Source of the DNA: a bacterium
Lineage (GTDB): Bacteria > Acidobacteriota > Aminicenantia > Aminicenantales > Aminicenantaceae
Length of the DNA stretch: 48,916 nt
NCBI GenBank assembly: GCA_018335295.1
Contig: JAGXKI010000004.1
Span: forward strand, 40,333-89,248
Reading direction: 5' to 3'
The translations under genes and the position numbers were made by a program. The notes beneath the pieces were generated by a model that worked only from the letters and a program-made list of their open reading frames with translations, did no database searches and was not told the origin of the DNA. Below are positions 16,124 to 25,008 of this stretch, in pieces (the stretch's first letter is position 1; the number at the start of each line of letters is the position of its first letter).

Positions 16124-17128
16124 ATGAAAATTGTGGTCCGGGCTCCCAATTGGATGGGGGATTGCATCCTGGCCCTCCCCGCTCTTCAATGCCTTCATAA
16201 AAACCGGCCTCAAGCCCAAATATGGGTAGCAGCCCTTCCCGCACTGAAGGACCTTTTCACTCTGTTTCCTTTTATTCAGGGAGTAATCCCCCTTTCTCAT
16301 CCTCGGTCCTTGAGAAGTTACCTCCGTTTGTCCCGCAATCTCCAAAAACACCACTTTCATTCGGGGTTGCTTTTTACCAATTCCTTCTCCTCCGCTCTCC
16401 TGCTTTATCTCTCCAAAACACCTCAACGCTGGGGGTACATCCGAGATGGCCGAGGCCTTCTGCTGACCAAAGGGATTAAGCCTCCATCCCAGAAAGACCT
16501 CTCTCATCAAGTCTATTATTACTTAAATCTTTTGTCCGGATTGGGTTTCCAAACAAAGCCTCCCCCGGAGCTAAATCTTCCCCTCTCCTCCCGAGAAAAA
16601 AAGGAGGCCTTCTCACTGCTCAATTCTCAGGGCGTGAATTTCAAAAAGCCCCTGGTTGTTTTTCACCCCGGGGCCCACTACGGCCCTTCCAAAAGATGGC
16701 CCCCCTCTCATTTTGCTGAGCTGGCCCGCCGGCTTCAGGAAAAATATCAGGCGAATATCCTCCTTTTGGGTTCTCCCCAGGAGAGTCCCATCTGTGACTC
16801 TATTTCCTCTTCACTTAACCCCTCCCCCCTCCAGCTGTGCGGAAAAACAAACCTTTTCCAACTAGCGGGAATCCTGGACCGTGCTGATGTGGTGGTGGCC
16901 AACGATTCCGGCCCCATGCATATGGCCAATGCCCTAAAAACCCCCTTAATTTCTCTGTTTGGCCCCACCAACCCTCGCCTCACCGGTCCTTTCCAGCCCC
17001 CTTCCACGGTGTTTCATAAAAACGTTTCCTGCTGGCCCTGTTTCTACCGGAAATGTCCCTTCGACCACCGGTGCATGAAAAAAATCTCTCCCGCAGAAGT
17101 TTTCCAGGCCTGTGAAAAATACCTCTAG
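16124..17128 (+). CDS. Glycosyltransferase family 9, heptosyltransferase II-like
   Basis: A 334-aa GT9 enzyme, most likely transferring ADP-heptose in LPS inner-core synthesis on the cytoplasmic face. Seen features: RAPNWMGDCILALPALQ at the N-terminus, HPGAHYGPSKRWP in the middle, and the nucleotide-sugar site with NDSGPMHMANAL and SLFGPTNP near the C-terminus. The overall pattern fits WaaF. It implies an outer membrane with heptose-containing LPS. It is close to fmdB (57 bases) and precedes relA/spoT. Confidence 0.88.
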   Translation: MKIVVRAPNWMGDCILALPALQCLHKNRPQAQIWVAALPALKDLFTLFPFIQGVIPLSHPRSLRSYLRLSRNLQKHHFHSGLLFTNSFSSALLLYLSKTPQRWGYIRDGRGLLLTKGIKPPSQKDLSHQVYYYLNLLSGLGFQTKPPPELNLPLSSREKKEAFSLLNSQGVNFKKPLVVFHPGAHYGPSKRWPPSHFAELARRLQEKYQANILLLGSPQESPICDSISSSLNPSPLQLCGKTNLFQLAGILDRADVVVANDSGPMHMANALKTPLISLFGPTNPRLTGPFQPPSTVFHKNVSCWPCFYRKCPFDHRCMKKISPAEVFQACEKYL

Positions 17129-17242
17129 GCTGGAAAAATGGTTCCCCTGGCCGGGTTGCTCCCCCCTTGTGAAATGAGGTACACTGGATAATGAAAAGAG
17201 AGAATAAATAAAAATCTAAATGGCTCTCTGTTTATCAATCCT

Positions 17243-19396
17243 ATGATTCGATTCAACGATATTCTGGAGAAAGTGTCCTCTTCTTTTAAAGAAAAGGACA
17301 CTACCCTTCTTAAAAAGGCCTACGTCTTTGCCGCCCGAGCCCATAAAGGTCAGAACCGCCGCTCCGGAGAACCCTATCTCAGCCACCCCCTTGAAGTGAC
17401 CAATATGCTGGCGGATATGAACCTGGATGTCACTTCACTGGTGGCCGCTCTTCTCCATGATGTGCCGGAAGATACCGAAGCCTCCTCTGAAGAAATCAAG
17501 CAAACTTTTGGAACAAATGTAGCTCATCTTGTGGATGGAGTCACCAAAATCAGCCGGATGGAAGAAAACCTCCCCGAGAAAAGAAAAGCCCAAACCATCC
17601 AAAAAATCATCCTCACTATGACCGATGACCTCCGGGTTATCTTCATTAAACTCGCAGACCGTATCCATAACCTGAAAACCCTCAAATTCCTGGAAGAAAA
17701 AAAGCAGCAGCGCATTGCACGGGAAACTTTGGAAATCTACGCTCCTATCGCAAACCGGCTGGGGATAGGAAGGATTAAGGCCGAATTGGAGGATCTTTCC
17801 TTTCGGTATGTGGACCCGGACAATTATTTTAAAATTGCCTCTCTTGTGGAACCTCAGAGGAAAAAATCCCAGAGAGAATTGAACCGGATTAAACGGAACC
17901 TCCAAAAAATCCTCCAGGAGAACAGGATTCCTGCGGAGATATTCTACCGTATAAAAAGGCTTTACAGTATTTACCACAAAATGAATCATCAGAACATTGA
18001 TTTCTCCCAGGTTTATGATTTTATAGCTCTCCGCCTTATCACAAATTCGGTGGAAAACTGCTATTCAGCACTGGGGATCATCCATCAGCAATGGCCTCAT
18101 CTCCCTCACCGGTTCCGGGATTTTATCGCCATGCCCAAATCCAACCTTTACCAGGCTCTTCACACCACTATCATCACGGATAAAAAACAAACCATAGAAA
18201 TCCAAATCAGAACCCAGGAAATGCACACCTTGGCTAAACACGGAATCGCCGCTCATTGGAAATACAAAGAAACAGATTCCAGGGCTATGGTTAAGGAAGA
18301 CCAAAGGCTCCATTGGCTGAGAGAGATGGTGGACTTGTATCAAGAACAAAAAAATCCTAACGTTTTTCTCAAAAACCTCAAATCCAAACTCATCCCCGAA
18401 GACGTTTACGTGTTCACCCCCAAAGGGAAAGTCATCACCCTCCCCATGGGGGCTTCCGCTCTGGATTTCGCTTTTAAAATCCATACGGAAATCGGCCTTC
18501 ACGCCGAGGCGGCCAAGGTGAATGGACAGAAAGTTCCTTTAAAAACTCCCCTGAAAACAGGGAATATCGTGGAAATCCTCACTTCCCCCCAAAAAAACCC
18601 CTCTCGAGACTGGCTGAACCTCGTTTTCACTTCCACAGCCAGACATCACATCAAAAGATGGCTGAACCAACAAGACAGGATCAAAAACACCTCTTTGGGT
18701 AAAAAATTATGGAAAAAAGAGGTTGAAAAATATAAAGTCCCTCCTTATATGCAAAAGGAAGATTTTATTCTCCAGAGGCTTTCGAAAATCAGCTCATTCC
18801 GGGCCCAAAAAATGGATGATTTTTACGCTCTCATCGGGTTCGGGAAAATCATCCTTAACAAAAAATTCATGGAAAAGCTTTTCTCCACTCAAGAATTATC
18901 CCCGAAAAAAGACCATCTTTTCCGAAAAGTCGTGACCAAAGTGAGCAAAAAGCAGAAATCATCCATAAAGGTCAGAGATGAGTCAGGGAAAGCGGTGCAT
19001 CTCGCCAAATGCTGTTCTCCCATCAAGGGGGAACCCATCATTGGTTACATCACTTCCGGAAAGGGGATTACGGTTCACTCTCAGCGCTGTCCTTTGGTGA
19101 CAAAAGAAATCTTAAATCATCAGCGGATGGTGGAGGTTTCCTGGGAGGACTCTTTAAAGGGAACTTATAAAGGATCTCTCTTGATAAGAGCCGAAGATGC
19201 TCCCGGAGTCCTGGCTAAAATCACCGCCGCCATTGCTCAACTTCAAGGAAACATCACCAAGGCCGAAGTCAACACATTCGGGAACAAAAAAGCCCGAACA
19301 AAGTTAACTCTCAAAATAAAAGATATCGGCCATCTGGAGAATATAATCAAAAAACTCTCCCGTATCCAGGAGATTTCCTCGGTAGAACGGATTTAG
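17243..19396 (+). CDS. relA: Bifunctional (p)ppGpp synthetase/hydrolase
   Basis: A 717-aa RelA/SpoT-family stringent-response enzyme. The hydrolase HD domain is intact (H48, H72, D73 in LLHDVPED; LADRIHN). The synthetase domain has YDFIALRL, a G-loop variant KSNLYQALHT in place of the usual KPNGYQSLHT, and EIQIRT with AAHWKYK. TGS (about 385-450) and C-terminal ACT domains follow. Both activities are expected. No good ribosome binding site precedes the ATG at 17243. Named relA here only in the family sense; a single long Rel is also possible. Confidence 0.94.
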   Translation: MIRFNDILEKVSSSFKEKDTTLLKKAYVFAARAHKGQNRRSGEPYLSHPLEVTNMLADMNLDVTSLVAALLHDVPEDTEASSEEIKQTFGTNVAHLVDGVTKISRMEENLPEKRKAQTIQKIILTMTDDLRVIFIKLADRIHNLKTLKFLEEKKQQRIARETLEIYAPIANRLGIGRIKAELEDLSFRYVDPDNYFKIASLVEPQRKKSQRELNRIKRNLQKILQENRIPAEIFYRIKRLYSIYHKMNHQNIDFSQVYDFIALRLITNSVENCYSALGIIHQQWPHLPHRFRDFIAMPKSNLYQALHTTIITDKKQTIEIQIRTQEMHTLAKHGIAAHWKYKETDSRAMVKEDQRLHWLREMVDLYQEQKNPNVFLKNLKSKLIPEDVYVFTPKGKVITLPMGASALDFAFKIHTEIGLHAEAAKVNGQKVPLKTPLKTGNIVEILTSPQKNPSRDWLNLVFTSTARHHIKRWLNQQDRIKNTSLGKKLWKKEVEKYKVPPYMQKEDFILQRLSKISSFRAQKMDDFYALIGFGKIILNKKFMEKLFSTQELSPKKDHLFRKVVTKVSKKQKSSIKVRDESGKAVHLAKCCSPIKGEPIIGYITSGKGITVHSQRCPLVTKEILNHQRMVEVSWEDSLKGTYKGSLLIRAEDAPGVLAKITAAIAQLQGNITKAEVNTFGNKKARTKLTLKIKDIGHLENIIKKLSRIQEISSVERI

Positions 19397-19399
19397 CGT

Positions 19400-19591
19400 T
19401 TACAAAGCCTTCTTTACAACGCCTGAACGGATGCACCGTGTGCACACCCATAATCTTTGCTCTCCAGATTCGGTTTTCACTTTTATGCGGTGCAGGTTGG
19501 GCTTCCTTTTTTTCTTCGTAGATTTATGAGAATGACTGATAGATTGTCCAAAATCAGGTCCTTTTCCACAAATCTCGCAAACTTTTCCCAT
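19400..19591 (-). CDS. rpmB: 50S ribosomal protein bL28
   Basis: A 63-aa ribosomal protein in its C+ form, with CEIC near the start and CTRC near the end as zinc ligands. The segment SHKSTKKKRKPNLHRIKV is characteristic. It converges with relA/spoT, whose stop lies only 3 bases away, so terminators must lie inside the opposing genes or be absent. The ATG is preceded by the AAGGAAAA region. Confidence 0.95.
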   Translation of the reverse strand: MGKVCEICGKGPDFGQSISHSHKSTKKKRKPNLHRIKVKTESGEQRLWVCTRCIRSGVVKKAL

Positions 19592-19675
19592 TTTTTCCTT
19601 AACCTTTTATATCTATAATTTTTCTAATGGCTTTTTTAAAATTCTTTAGTCAAATTATTTTATAGCATAGAATCA

Positions 19676-19719
19676 CAAAAATTCCAACTCTCCTCCCTGA
19701 TAAACTCGAAGGGAGAGGA
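19676..19719 (-). terminator. Probable intrinsic terminator of folD
   Basis: On the minus strand CTCTCCCT pairs imperfectly with AGGGAGGAGAG around an 11-base loop, followed closely by ATTTTTGTG. It lies 10-50 bases after the folD stop and before rpmB. Confidence 0.5.
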
Positions 19720-19728
19720 AGGTCCTCT

Positions 19729-20646
19729 CTAGAGGCCTCGTCTCTTTTTAAAGGATTCCAGAGTGTTTTTCATCAACATGGCCACAGTCAATGGGCCCAC
19801 TCCCCCTGGAACCGGGGTTAAATACCGGGCTTTATGAATGACCTGAGGATGGACATCTCCGATAAGAGTGTACCCCTTCTTTTCTAAGTCTCTTTCTCGT
19901 TTTTCATTATCCCCAAAATATTCTTTGACCTTCTCTTTATCAGAGATAGAATTCTGGCCCACATCCACGACCACAGCCCCTTCTTTAACAAACTCTGGTG
20001 TGACATAAGCCCCTCGTCCGATGGCAGCCACCAATATATCGGCTTCAGCCGCCACTCGGCTCAGCTCTTTGGTTCGGGAATGACACAAGGTCACCGTACC
20101 GTTATCATTCGTTATCAGGGAAGCCAAAGGTTTTCCCACAATAAGGCTCCTCCCGATCACCACCACCTTTTGGCCTTCGATGGGTATATTATAGTATTTC
20201 AAAAGTTCCATAATCCCTAAGGGTGTGCAAGGACGGAATCCTTCTTCGTCCATCAGCAGATTCCCCAGACTGAACGGATGAAATCCATCCACATCCTTTT
20301 CTGGCTTCATTGTGGTGAGAATATCATGGGTATCAAAGGAAGAAGGAAGAGGAAGTTGAATGAGGATTCCGTCCACATCCTCCCTTTGGTTCAACTCTTG
20401 AATCTTTGATTTTAAAGAGGCCGCTTCGGTGGTTTCTGGCAGATGAATGATTTCTGAACGGATGTTCAATCTTCGAGAATGCTTCTCCTTGATCCCTAAA
20501 TAAATCTTGGAGGCCTTGTTCTCTCCCACCAGTATCCCGGCAAGACCCGGAGATTGGTTTTTGTTTTTCAAGAATTGGGAGACTTCGCTCCCCACTTTCT
20601 CTCTAATTTGTTTAGCTAAGGTTCGCCCTTCCATCCAATTTCCCAT
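19729..20646 (-). CDS. folD: Bifunctional methylene-THF dehydrogenase/cyclohydrolase
   Basis: FolD interconverts methylene-, methenyl- and formyl-tetrahydrofolate. The 305-aa protein has the catalytic YxxxK pair (Y49, K53 in IYLGIKEK), the EKDVDGFHP segment, the NADP-site GRSLIVGKPLA, and PGGVGPLTVAML near the end. The ATG at 20646 follows AAAGGAGATCACC. A probable terminator lies just downstream. It is a free-standing gene between rpmB and the divergent sigma54-like operon. Confidence 0.96.
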   Translation of the reverse strand: MGNWMEGRTLAKQIREKVGSEVSQFLKNKNQSPGLAGILVGENKASKIYLGIKEKHSRRLNIRSEIIHLPETTEAASLKSKIQELNQREDVDGILIQLPLPSSFDTHDILTTMKPEKDVDGFHPFSLGNLLMDEEGFRPCTPLGIMELLKYYNIPIEGQKVVVIGRSLIVGKPLASLITNDNGTVTLCHSRTKELSRVAAEADILVAAIGRGAYVTPEFVKEGAVVVDVGQNSISDKEKVKEYFGDNEKRERDLEKKGYTLIGDVHPQVIHKARYLTPVPGGVGPLTVAMLMKNTLESFKKRRGL

Positions 20647-20823
20647 GGTGATCTCCTTTCTTACTGTTTTTTTTCATTATACATGTGTCACTTTTTTATA
20701 ACAATGAAAAATAAGACCTTCCCGCTCCGCTCCTCCGGTTTTTTTCCAAAAAAACAAATCTATTCAAGGTTAAGAAGGGATGGTTCCAAGAATAAATTTT
20801 GAATAATCCAGGTGTTTTTCAGT

Positions 20824-20839
20824 TGGTATAAAAATTGCA
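20824..20839 (+). promoter_or_regulatory. Sigma54-like promoter
   Basis: TGG at 20824-20826 and TTGCA at 20835-20839 place GG and GC exactly 10 bases apart, as in the -24/-12 sigma54 consensus (TGGCACG-N4-TTGCA). The start of the TPR lipoprotein is 83 bases downstream. The C at the fourth position is replaced by T. This is a sequence match only; no adjacent activator gene is visible. Confidence 0.45.
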
Positions 20840-20921
20840 TATAAGAAACTTGTGTTTTTTTTGGACCCCCTACGTCTTGACGAAAATTGCAAAAAGAAGT
20901 ACTTTAAATAAGTAGGAATTC

Positions 20922-21278
20922 ATGAGAAAGAAAATTTCCTTGTTTCTTTTGGTATGTGGGGCGGGAGCTTTATTCTTTATCCATTGTTCCTCTTCCTCTC
21001 TGGGGGATCAGCTTCAATTTGGCATCCATGCCGCCCAGAAGGACCTTTGGGACGAAGCTATATTCCGGTGGAAAAAAGTGATCCAGTCCAATCCAGAATC
21101 GGCCTCCGCTCATAACAACCTGGCGGTAGCTTACGAAAAAAAAGGATGGCGGGATAAAGCTGAGGAGCAATACAAGAAAGCTTTGTCTCTGGACCCGAAT
21201 AACAGCTACATTCAATCCAACTATGAGAAATTCAAAGAGCGACCCCGGTCAGGGGAAAAAGAAAATGAAAAAAATTAA
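20922..21278 (+). CDS. TPR lipoprotein
   Basis: A 118-aa protein with a lipoprotein-like signal ending near FFIHC, a Ser-rich linker, and about two tetratricopeptide repeats (SASAHNNLAVAYEKKGW, AEEQYKKALSLDPNNS). The C-terminus is charged. The ATG follows AGGAATTC and a sigma54-like promoter. The next gene overlaps its end. A protein-interaction or scaffold role for the following lipoprotein and barrel protein is inference. Confidence 0.8.
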   Translation: MRKKISLFLLVCGAGALFFIHCSSSSLGDQLQFGIHAAQKDLWDEAIFRWKKVIQSNPESASAHNNLAVAYEKKGWRDKAEEQYKKALSLDPNNSYIQSNYEKFKERPRSGEKENEKN

Positions 21279-21912
21279 ATACCTCTTTCCGTTTCTTTGT
21301 CTTTTGTTTTTCTCGTGTACTTCCACCAATTACTGGAAGGTGAAGATGGATATGCCCCGGCAGCCCGCGATCAACCTGGATGTTTACAAAGATATTCTCA
21401 TCACTAACTTTTTGATTGAGAAAAAGTCGGAGGATTTCAACCTCAACAAGGAGATTATCGACTACTTCCAGTTTGAGTTCGAACAAGAAACCAAAAAGAA
21501 CGTGAATCATAAAGATGTGTCTGTCTCCAAAAAAGAAGATTTCAAGAACTCAGAATTTTGGAAAAGCTTCTCTTCCTCTCCAGGGACCCTTATCTTCACA
21601 GGAACAGCCGGCTACACCAAGGAAGTGCGGAAAGCCCTTTTAAAGAAGAAACAAGGCGGTTTCCGGTCCTCCCAAGAAGCTCAATTGGAAGCTCGCAAAT
21701 TCTATTCTCTTCGTTTGGACGCTTACATCATCGAGGCGCAATCAGGGAAAATTTTGTATAAAAAAGAAATGAAGCTCTCCCAAAGCTACAAAAACCCCAA
21801 TCAAACAGCCTATTTTGCTTTCTTCGATTTGATCAAAAAGAGTCGAGATCAAATTTTCCGCCAGCTTCTGGGAAAAGAGCTTCTTCAAGAAAGATACCTG
21901 ATTAAGGAGTGA
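21265..21912 (+). CDS. Lipoprotein of unknown function
   Basis: A 215-aa protein from ATG 21265, overlapping the TPR gene by 14 bases. It has a signal ending LLFFSC (lipobox-like, Cys about 18), then an alpha/beta-rich domain with no motif I recognise; phrases include DILITNFLIEKK and LRLDAYIIEAQSGKILYKK. The latter resembles periplasmic or outer-membrane lipoproteins that assemble barrel proteins, but that is a guess. It ends 3 bases before the 985-aa gene. Confidence 0.75.
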   Translation: MKKIKYLFPFLCLLFFSCTSTNYWKVKMDMPRQPAINLDVYKDILITNFLIEKKSEDFNLNKEIIDYFQFEFEQETKKNVNHKDVSVSKKEDFKNSEFWKSFSSSPGTLIFTGTAGYTKEVRKALLKKKQGGFRSSQEAQLEARKFYSLRLDAYIIEAQSGKILYKKEMKLSQSYKNPNQTAYFAFFDLIKKSRDQIFRQLLGKELLQERYLIKE

Positions 21913-21915
21913 ACG

Positions 21916-24873
21916 ATGAGATTCATCTTCAAATATACCACCTTTATTCTGGTGTGCCTGATGGCTTTTACTTATAGTTTTGGCCAGTTCAACTACATCC
22001 CTTACTACGGCAAAAATAAAGTGATCTACGACCAGTTCAACTGGAGCCGGTATTCCACAGAGCATTTTGACATTTATTACTACGCGGATGACGTGGAGGT
22101 CCTCAAGACGGTAGCTCAACTTGCGGAAAGTGCTTACACCCGGATCAGCCACGTCCTCAAGCATCAACTTTCCGCCTCAGTTCCTCTTATCTTTTATCAA
22201 ACCTTCAATGATTTTGAACAAACCAACCTTTTCCCGGTAAGAGAAGGGGTTCTGGGGGTATCCGAACCTGTGCTCTATCGGGTCGCGATCCATGGAGACA
22301 TGTCCACAGATGAACTTCAGGATCTCATTGAACATGAACTCACTCATATCTTTGAATTCGATCTCCTGTGGGGAAGCCCCGGGGGAGCTCTGTATGCTGT
22401 GAGGCAGCCTCCGCTTTGGGTCATGGAAGGTTTTGCCGAGTATAACACCCGAAGCTGGTCCCCCTGGTCTGAACTCATCGTCAGGGATGCAGTTCTCAAT
22501 GACCGCATTCCTGAGCTGAAAAAATCGGGAGAACTCTCTTCCCGCTATCCTTTACCCCGAAATCCGGCCTATGATTTCGGCCATGCACTCTATGAATTCA
22601 TAGAATCCAAATACGGTGAGCATGGAATCAGAGAATTCTGGCAGAACATGAAACACTCCTCCCTTCTCTCCAGAGAGGTGCCGGTGAAGAAAGTCTTCGG
22701 TGAAAAACCCAAAATTCTCAACCATGAGTTCAAGAAATACCTTCGTTCCCAGAATAAAAAATTTCTCATGAGAGAGAACCCTGAGAATTACAGCATTCCC
22801 TTAGGCCCGGAATTTCCGATGAACTCCTACCTGTTTTCCTTCTCCCATGCTCTCTCTCCTTCCGGAGATATTGTGGCGGCCTTGACCTATAACGTCAGGT
22901 CCAATGATATGGATATCATCCTTATCTCGACCAAGGATGGAAGCATCATCAAAAACATCACCAAAGGTTACACTCTGAGGTATGAGCACATCAAATACCA
23001 ACCTCTTTCCCCCTCTCAGGGAAAAAAGATTGCCTGGTCAGGAGATGGAGACCGGATCGCCTTCTTCGCCCGCAAGGGAGAGAAACACTCTCTGTTTATA
23101 ATGAACCCCCTGAGCGGCCAAACCATAAAACAGATCAAAATCTCACAAAACCAGCCTAATTCGCCCTGCTTTTTTCCTGAAAGCCGTGAACTCCTCTATA
23201 CAGGATATAAGGAAGGAAAAAAAGATATTTTTAAAATCAATCTTCAAACCGAAAAATCCATAAATTTAACCCAGAATGATCTCTATGAAAAAGCCCCCGA
23301 TGTGTCACCTGACGGGCAATACGTGGCTTACACCATCCGAATAGAGACCTATGATAAAATCTTTCTCTCACCTGTTCATGATTTTAAAAAGAAAACACAG
23401 CTTACCTTTGGCCAACACAATACCATCAACCCTGAATTCTCTCCTGATTCCAAAAAAATATACTTTTCTGGGGACATGAAAGGGGCCTTCAATCTCTACT
23501 CACTTCACCTGAATACAGGGGTGCTCAAACGCTATACCGATGTTCAGACCGGGAATTTCTTTCCCACTCCGGTCCCTACTGAGCCCAATCAAATGATCTT
23601 TTCTTCCTTCAATAAGGGATCCTTTCAGGTTTTTAAGAGTTCATTCGAAGGAAAGGAAATCAAGACCATAAGTTTTAAAGAAAGAGAACCCGGTAAGGAA
23701 TATGATCAATTCGAACCCACACTTTCTTTCAACATAGAGAAAGATAAAATTAAGCCTTATAAGGGGATTGGAAAACTTTACCTGACCTCAAGACCTCCGG
23801 TGGATACAGTGGTCTCCTCGGATGGCTCCATCTATGGAGGTTCATCCGTGACCTTCACCGACCTTCTGGCTAATCACACCTTTTCCCTTACTGCCTACCA
23901 GGTCAGGAACTTCCGCTCTTACTATTTCTCTTATTTGAATCAGAAAAATAGATTCCAGTACCAGGCCAGTGCCTTCCAGTACACCATGTTTTATTACCCT
24001 TCCTATGCTTATTACGCTCCTTCTATGTATCAATATATGAGTTACCGCGATGCCATTGCTACAAGGGAAGTTTCGGGGATTACCTTCAATGGATACTATC
24101 CTCTCAATAAATATTACCGTCTTGAGGGGTCAGTGGGATTTTATCGCTATGAAGAAGATTTCTATGACCCCTACATGAAACAACTCATGTACTATTCCGG
24201 ACGAAGCTTCGGCCGATTCTGGAACGGGAATCTTCTATCTGCCTCTGCTTCCATCACCGGAGAAACCACCCGCTTCCAGTACTTCGGGCCCATGGCTGGA
24301 AACACTTTCCGCCTTTCTCTCAGTCAATCCATCCCGGTCTCCCAGAGTTTCTTGCAGAACACCACTGTGGAAGCCGACTACAGGCATTACTTTCCCGTGG
24401 CCACCCACACCTTGTTTGCATTCCGGATAAAGGGGTTTGCCAGCCGGGGAAAAAACCCTTATCTCTTTTATTTTGGAGGAAACAATCAGGTCCGCTCCGC
24501 TTACTATCTCAATATCATTGCCAACGAAGGCTGGTACGCCAACCTGGAATTCCGGTTTCCCACTATTAATTCTGCCTCTACTCTTATTGGCCAGATCGGA
24601 CCGGTAAGAGGAACTCTCTTTTTTGACATAGCTCGAGCCAAACTGAAAGGCCGGGAAGCTAAAATCTACAGCTATACGGATGACCCCAGCCAGCCTTATA
24701 TCGCTTCCGATGCCATCGGTTCCTACGGCTTCGGATTTGAATTCTTTTTTCTGGGTCTCCCGGTGCATCTCGAATTTGTCAAGTCCCTCTACTTTCCGGA
24801 CATCACCAACATTTTTGATTATAATACCAGTAGAGATTTTCAGACTAAATTCTGGATAGGTTTTGATTTTTAA
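21916..24873 (+). CDS. Exported metalloprotease-propeller-barrel fusion
   Basis: A 985-aa protein with three parts. Residues about 1-23 form a signal peptide. A peptidase-MA-like domain has HELTH at 140-144 and EGFAEY at 171-176, the zinc-binding and catalytic pattern of gluzincins. The middle (about 300-600) is a run of TolB/PD40-like propeller blades, for example SPDGQYVAYT and SPDSKKIYFSG. The last ~350 residues are Tyr/Phe-rich beta strands resembling an Omp85-type barrel (FGGNNQVRSAYY, NLEFRFP) and end with Phe. It is probably an outer-membrane-anchored protease; substrate unknown. It starts after AAGGAGTGAACG and follows two lipoprotein genes. Confidence 0.82.
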   Translation: MRFIFKYTTFILVCLMAFTYSFGQFNYIPYYGKNKVIYDQFNWSRYSTEHFDIYYYADDVEVLKTVAQLAESAYTRISHVLKHQLSASVPLIFYQTFNDFEQTNLFPVREGVLGVSEPVLYRVAIHGDMSTDELQDLIEHELTHIFEFDLLWGSPGGALYAVRQPPLWVMEGFAEYNTRSWSPWSELIVRDAVLNDRIPELKKSGELSSRYPLPRNPAYDFGHALYEFIESKYGEHGIREFWQNMKHSSLLSREVPVKKVFGEKPKILNHEFKKYLRSQNKKFLMRENPENYSIPLGPEFPMNSYLFSFSHALSPSGDIVAALTYNVRSNDMDIILISTKDGSIIKNITKGYTLRYEHIKYQPLSPSQGKKIAWSGDGDRIAFFARKGEKHSLFIMNPLSGQTIKQIKISQNQPNSPCFFPESRELLYTGYKEGKKDIFKINLQTEKSINLTQNDLYEKAPDVSPDGQYVAYTIRIETYDKIFLSPVHDFKKKTQLTFGQHNTINPEFSPDSKKIYFSGDMKGAFNLYSLHLNTGVLKRYTDVQTGNFFPTPVPTEPNQMIFSSFNKGSFQVFKSSFEGKEIKTISFKEREPGKEYDQFEPTLSFNIEKDKIKPYKGIGKLYLTSRPPVDTVVSSDGSIYGGSSVTFTDLLANHTFSLTAYQVRNFRSYYFSYLNQKNRFQYQASAFQYTMFYYPSYAYYAPSMYQYMSYRDAIATREVSGITFNGYYPLNKYYRLEGSVGFYRYEEDFYDPYMKQLMYYSGRSFGRFWNGNLLSASASITGETTRFQYFGPMAGNTFRLSLSQSIPVSQSFLQNTTVEADYRHYFPVATHTLFAFRIKGFASRGKNPYLFYFGGNNQVRSAYYLNIIANEGWYANLEFRFPTINSASTLIGQIGPVRGTLFFDIARAKLKGREAKIYSYTDDPSQPYIASDAIGSYGFGFEFFFLGLPVHLEFVKSLYFPDITNIFDYNTSRDFQTKFWIGFDF

Positions 24874-24892
24874 AATTTATATATTTTTATCC

Positions 24893-24921
24893 TTGAAATC
24901 ACCCTTTAACAGTGATACCAT
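24893..24921 (+). promoter_or_regulatory. Sigma70-type promoter of dnaA
   Basis: TTGAAA (24893-24898) and TACCAT (24916-24921) are 17 bases apart. Transcription would start near 24928, placing the palindromic DnaA-box pair within the transcribed leader, as expected for DnaA autoregulation. Confidence 0.55.
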
Positions 24922-24963
24922 ACCGTCGATTTACTAATCCCCAAACTGGTTGATGAGGAAACA

Positions 24964-24983
24964 TTTTCCACAGCTGTGGAAAA
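24964..24983. promoter_or_regulatory. Palindromic pair of DnaA boxes
   Basis: TTTTCCACA (24964-24972) and its complement TGTGGAAAA (24975-24983) form a perfect 20-bp palindrome. A third copy with one mismatch (TGTGGAAAT) lies at 24987-24995. The box differs from TTATCCACA at one position and is repeated exactly at three further sites nearby. Confidence 0.75.
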
Positions 24984-25008
24984 ACCTGTGGAAATCTGAA
25001 TCGTCCAA

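Larger units (their letters stand above)
24871..25008. other. Probable replication origin (oriC) upstream of dnaA
   Basis: The 135-base gap before dnaA holds an AT-rich stretch at its left edge (24871-24892), a promoter (24893-24921), a perfect 20-bp palindrome of two DnaA-type boxes (24964-24983) and one near match (24987-24995). Three further exact boxes lie inside dnaA and early dnaN. The dnaA-dnaN setting is the classical bacterial origin location. The exact unwinding site cannot be fixed by eye; the AT-rich dnaA-dnaN gap is the alternative. Confidence 0.75.

Noticed and set aside
17167-17192. Possible relA promoter TTGTGA/GATAAT
   Set aside because: The spacing of 14 bases is too short for a reliable call.
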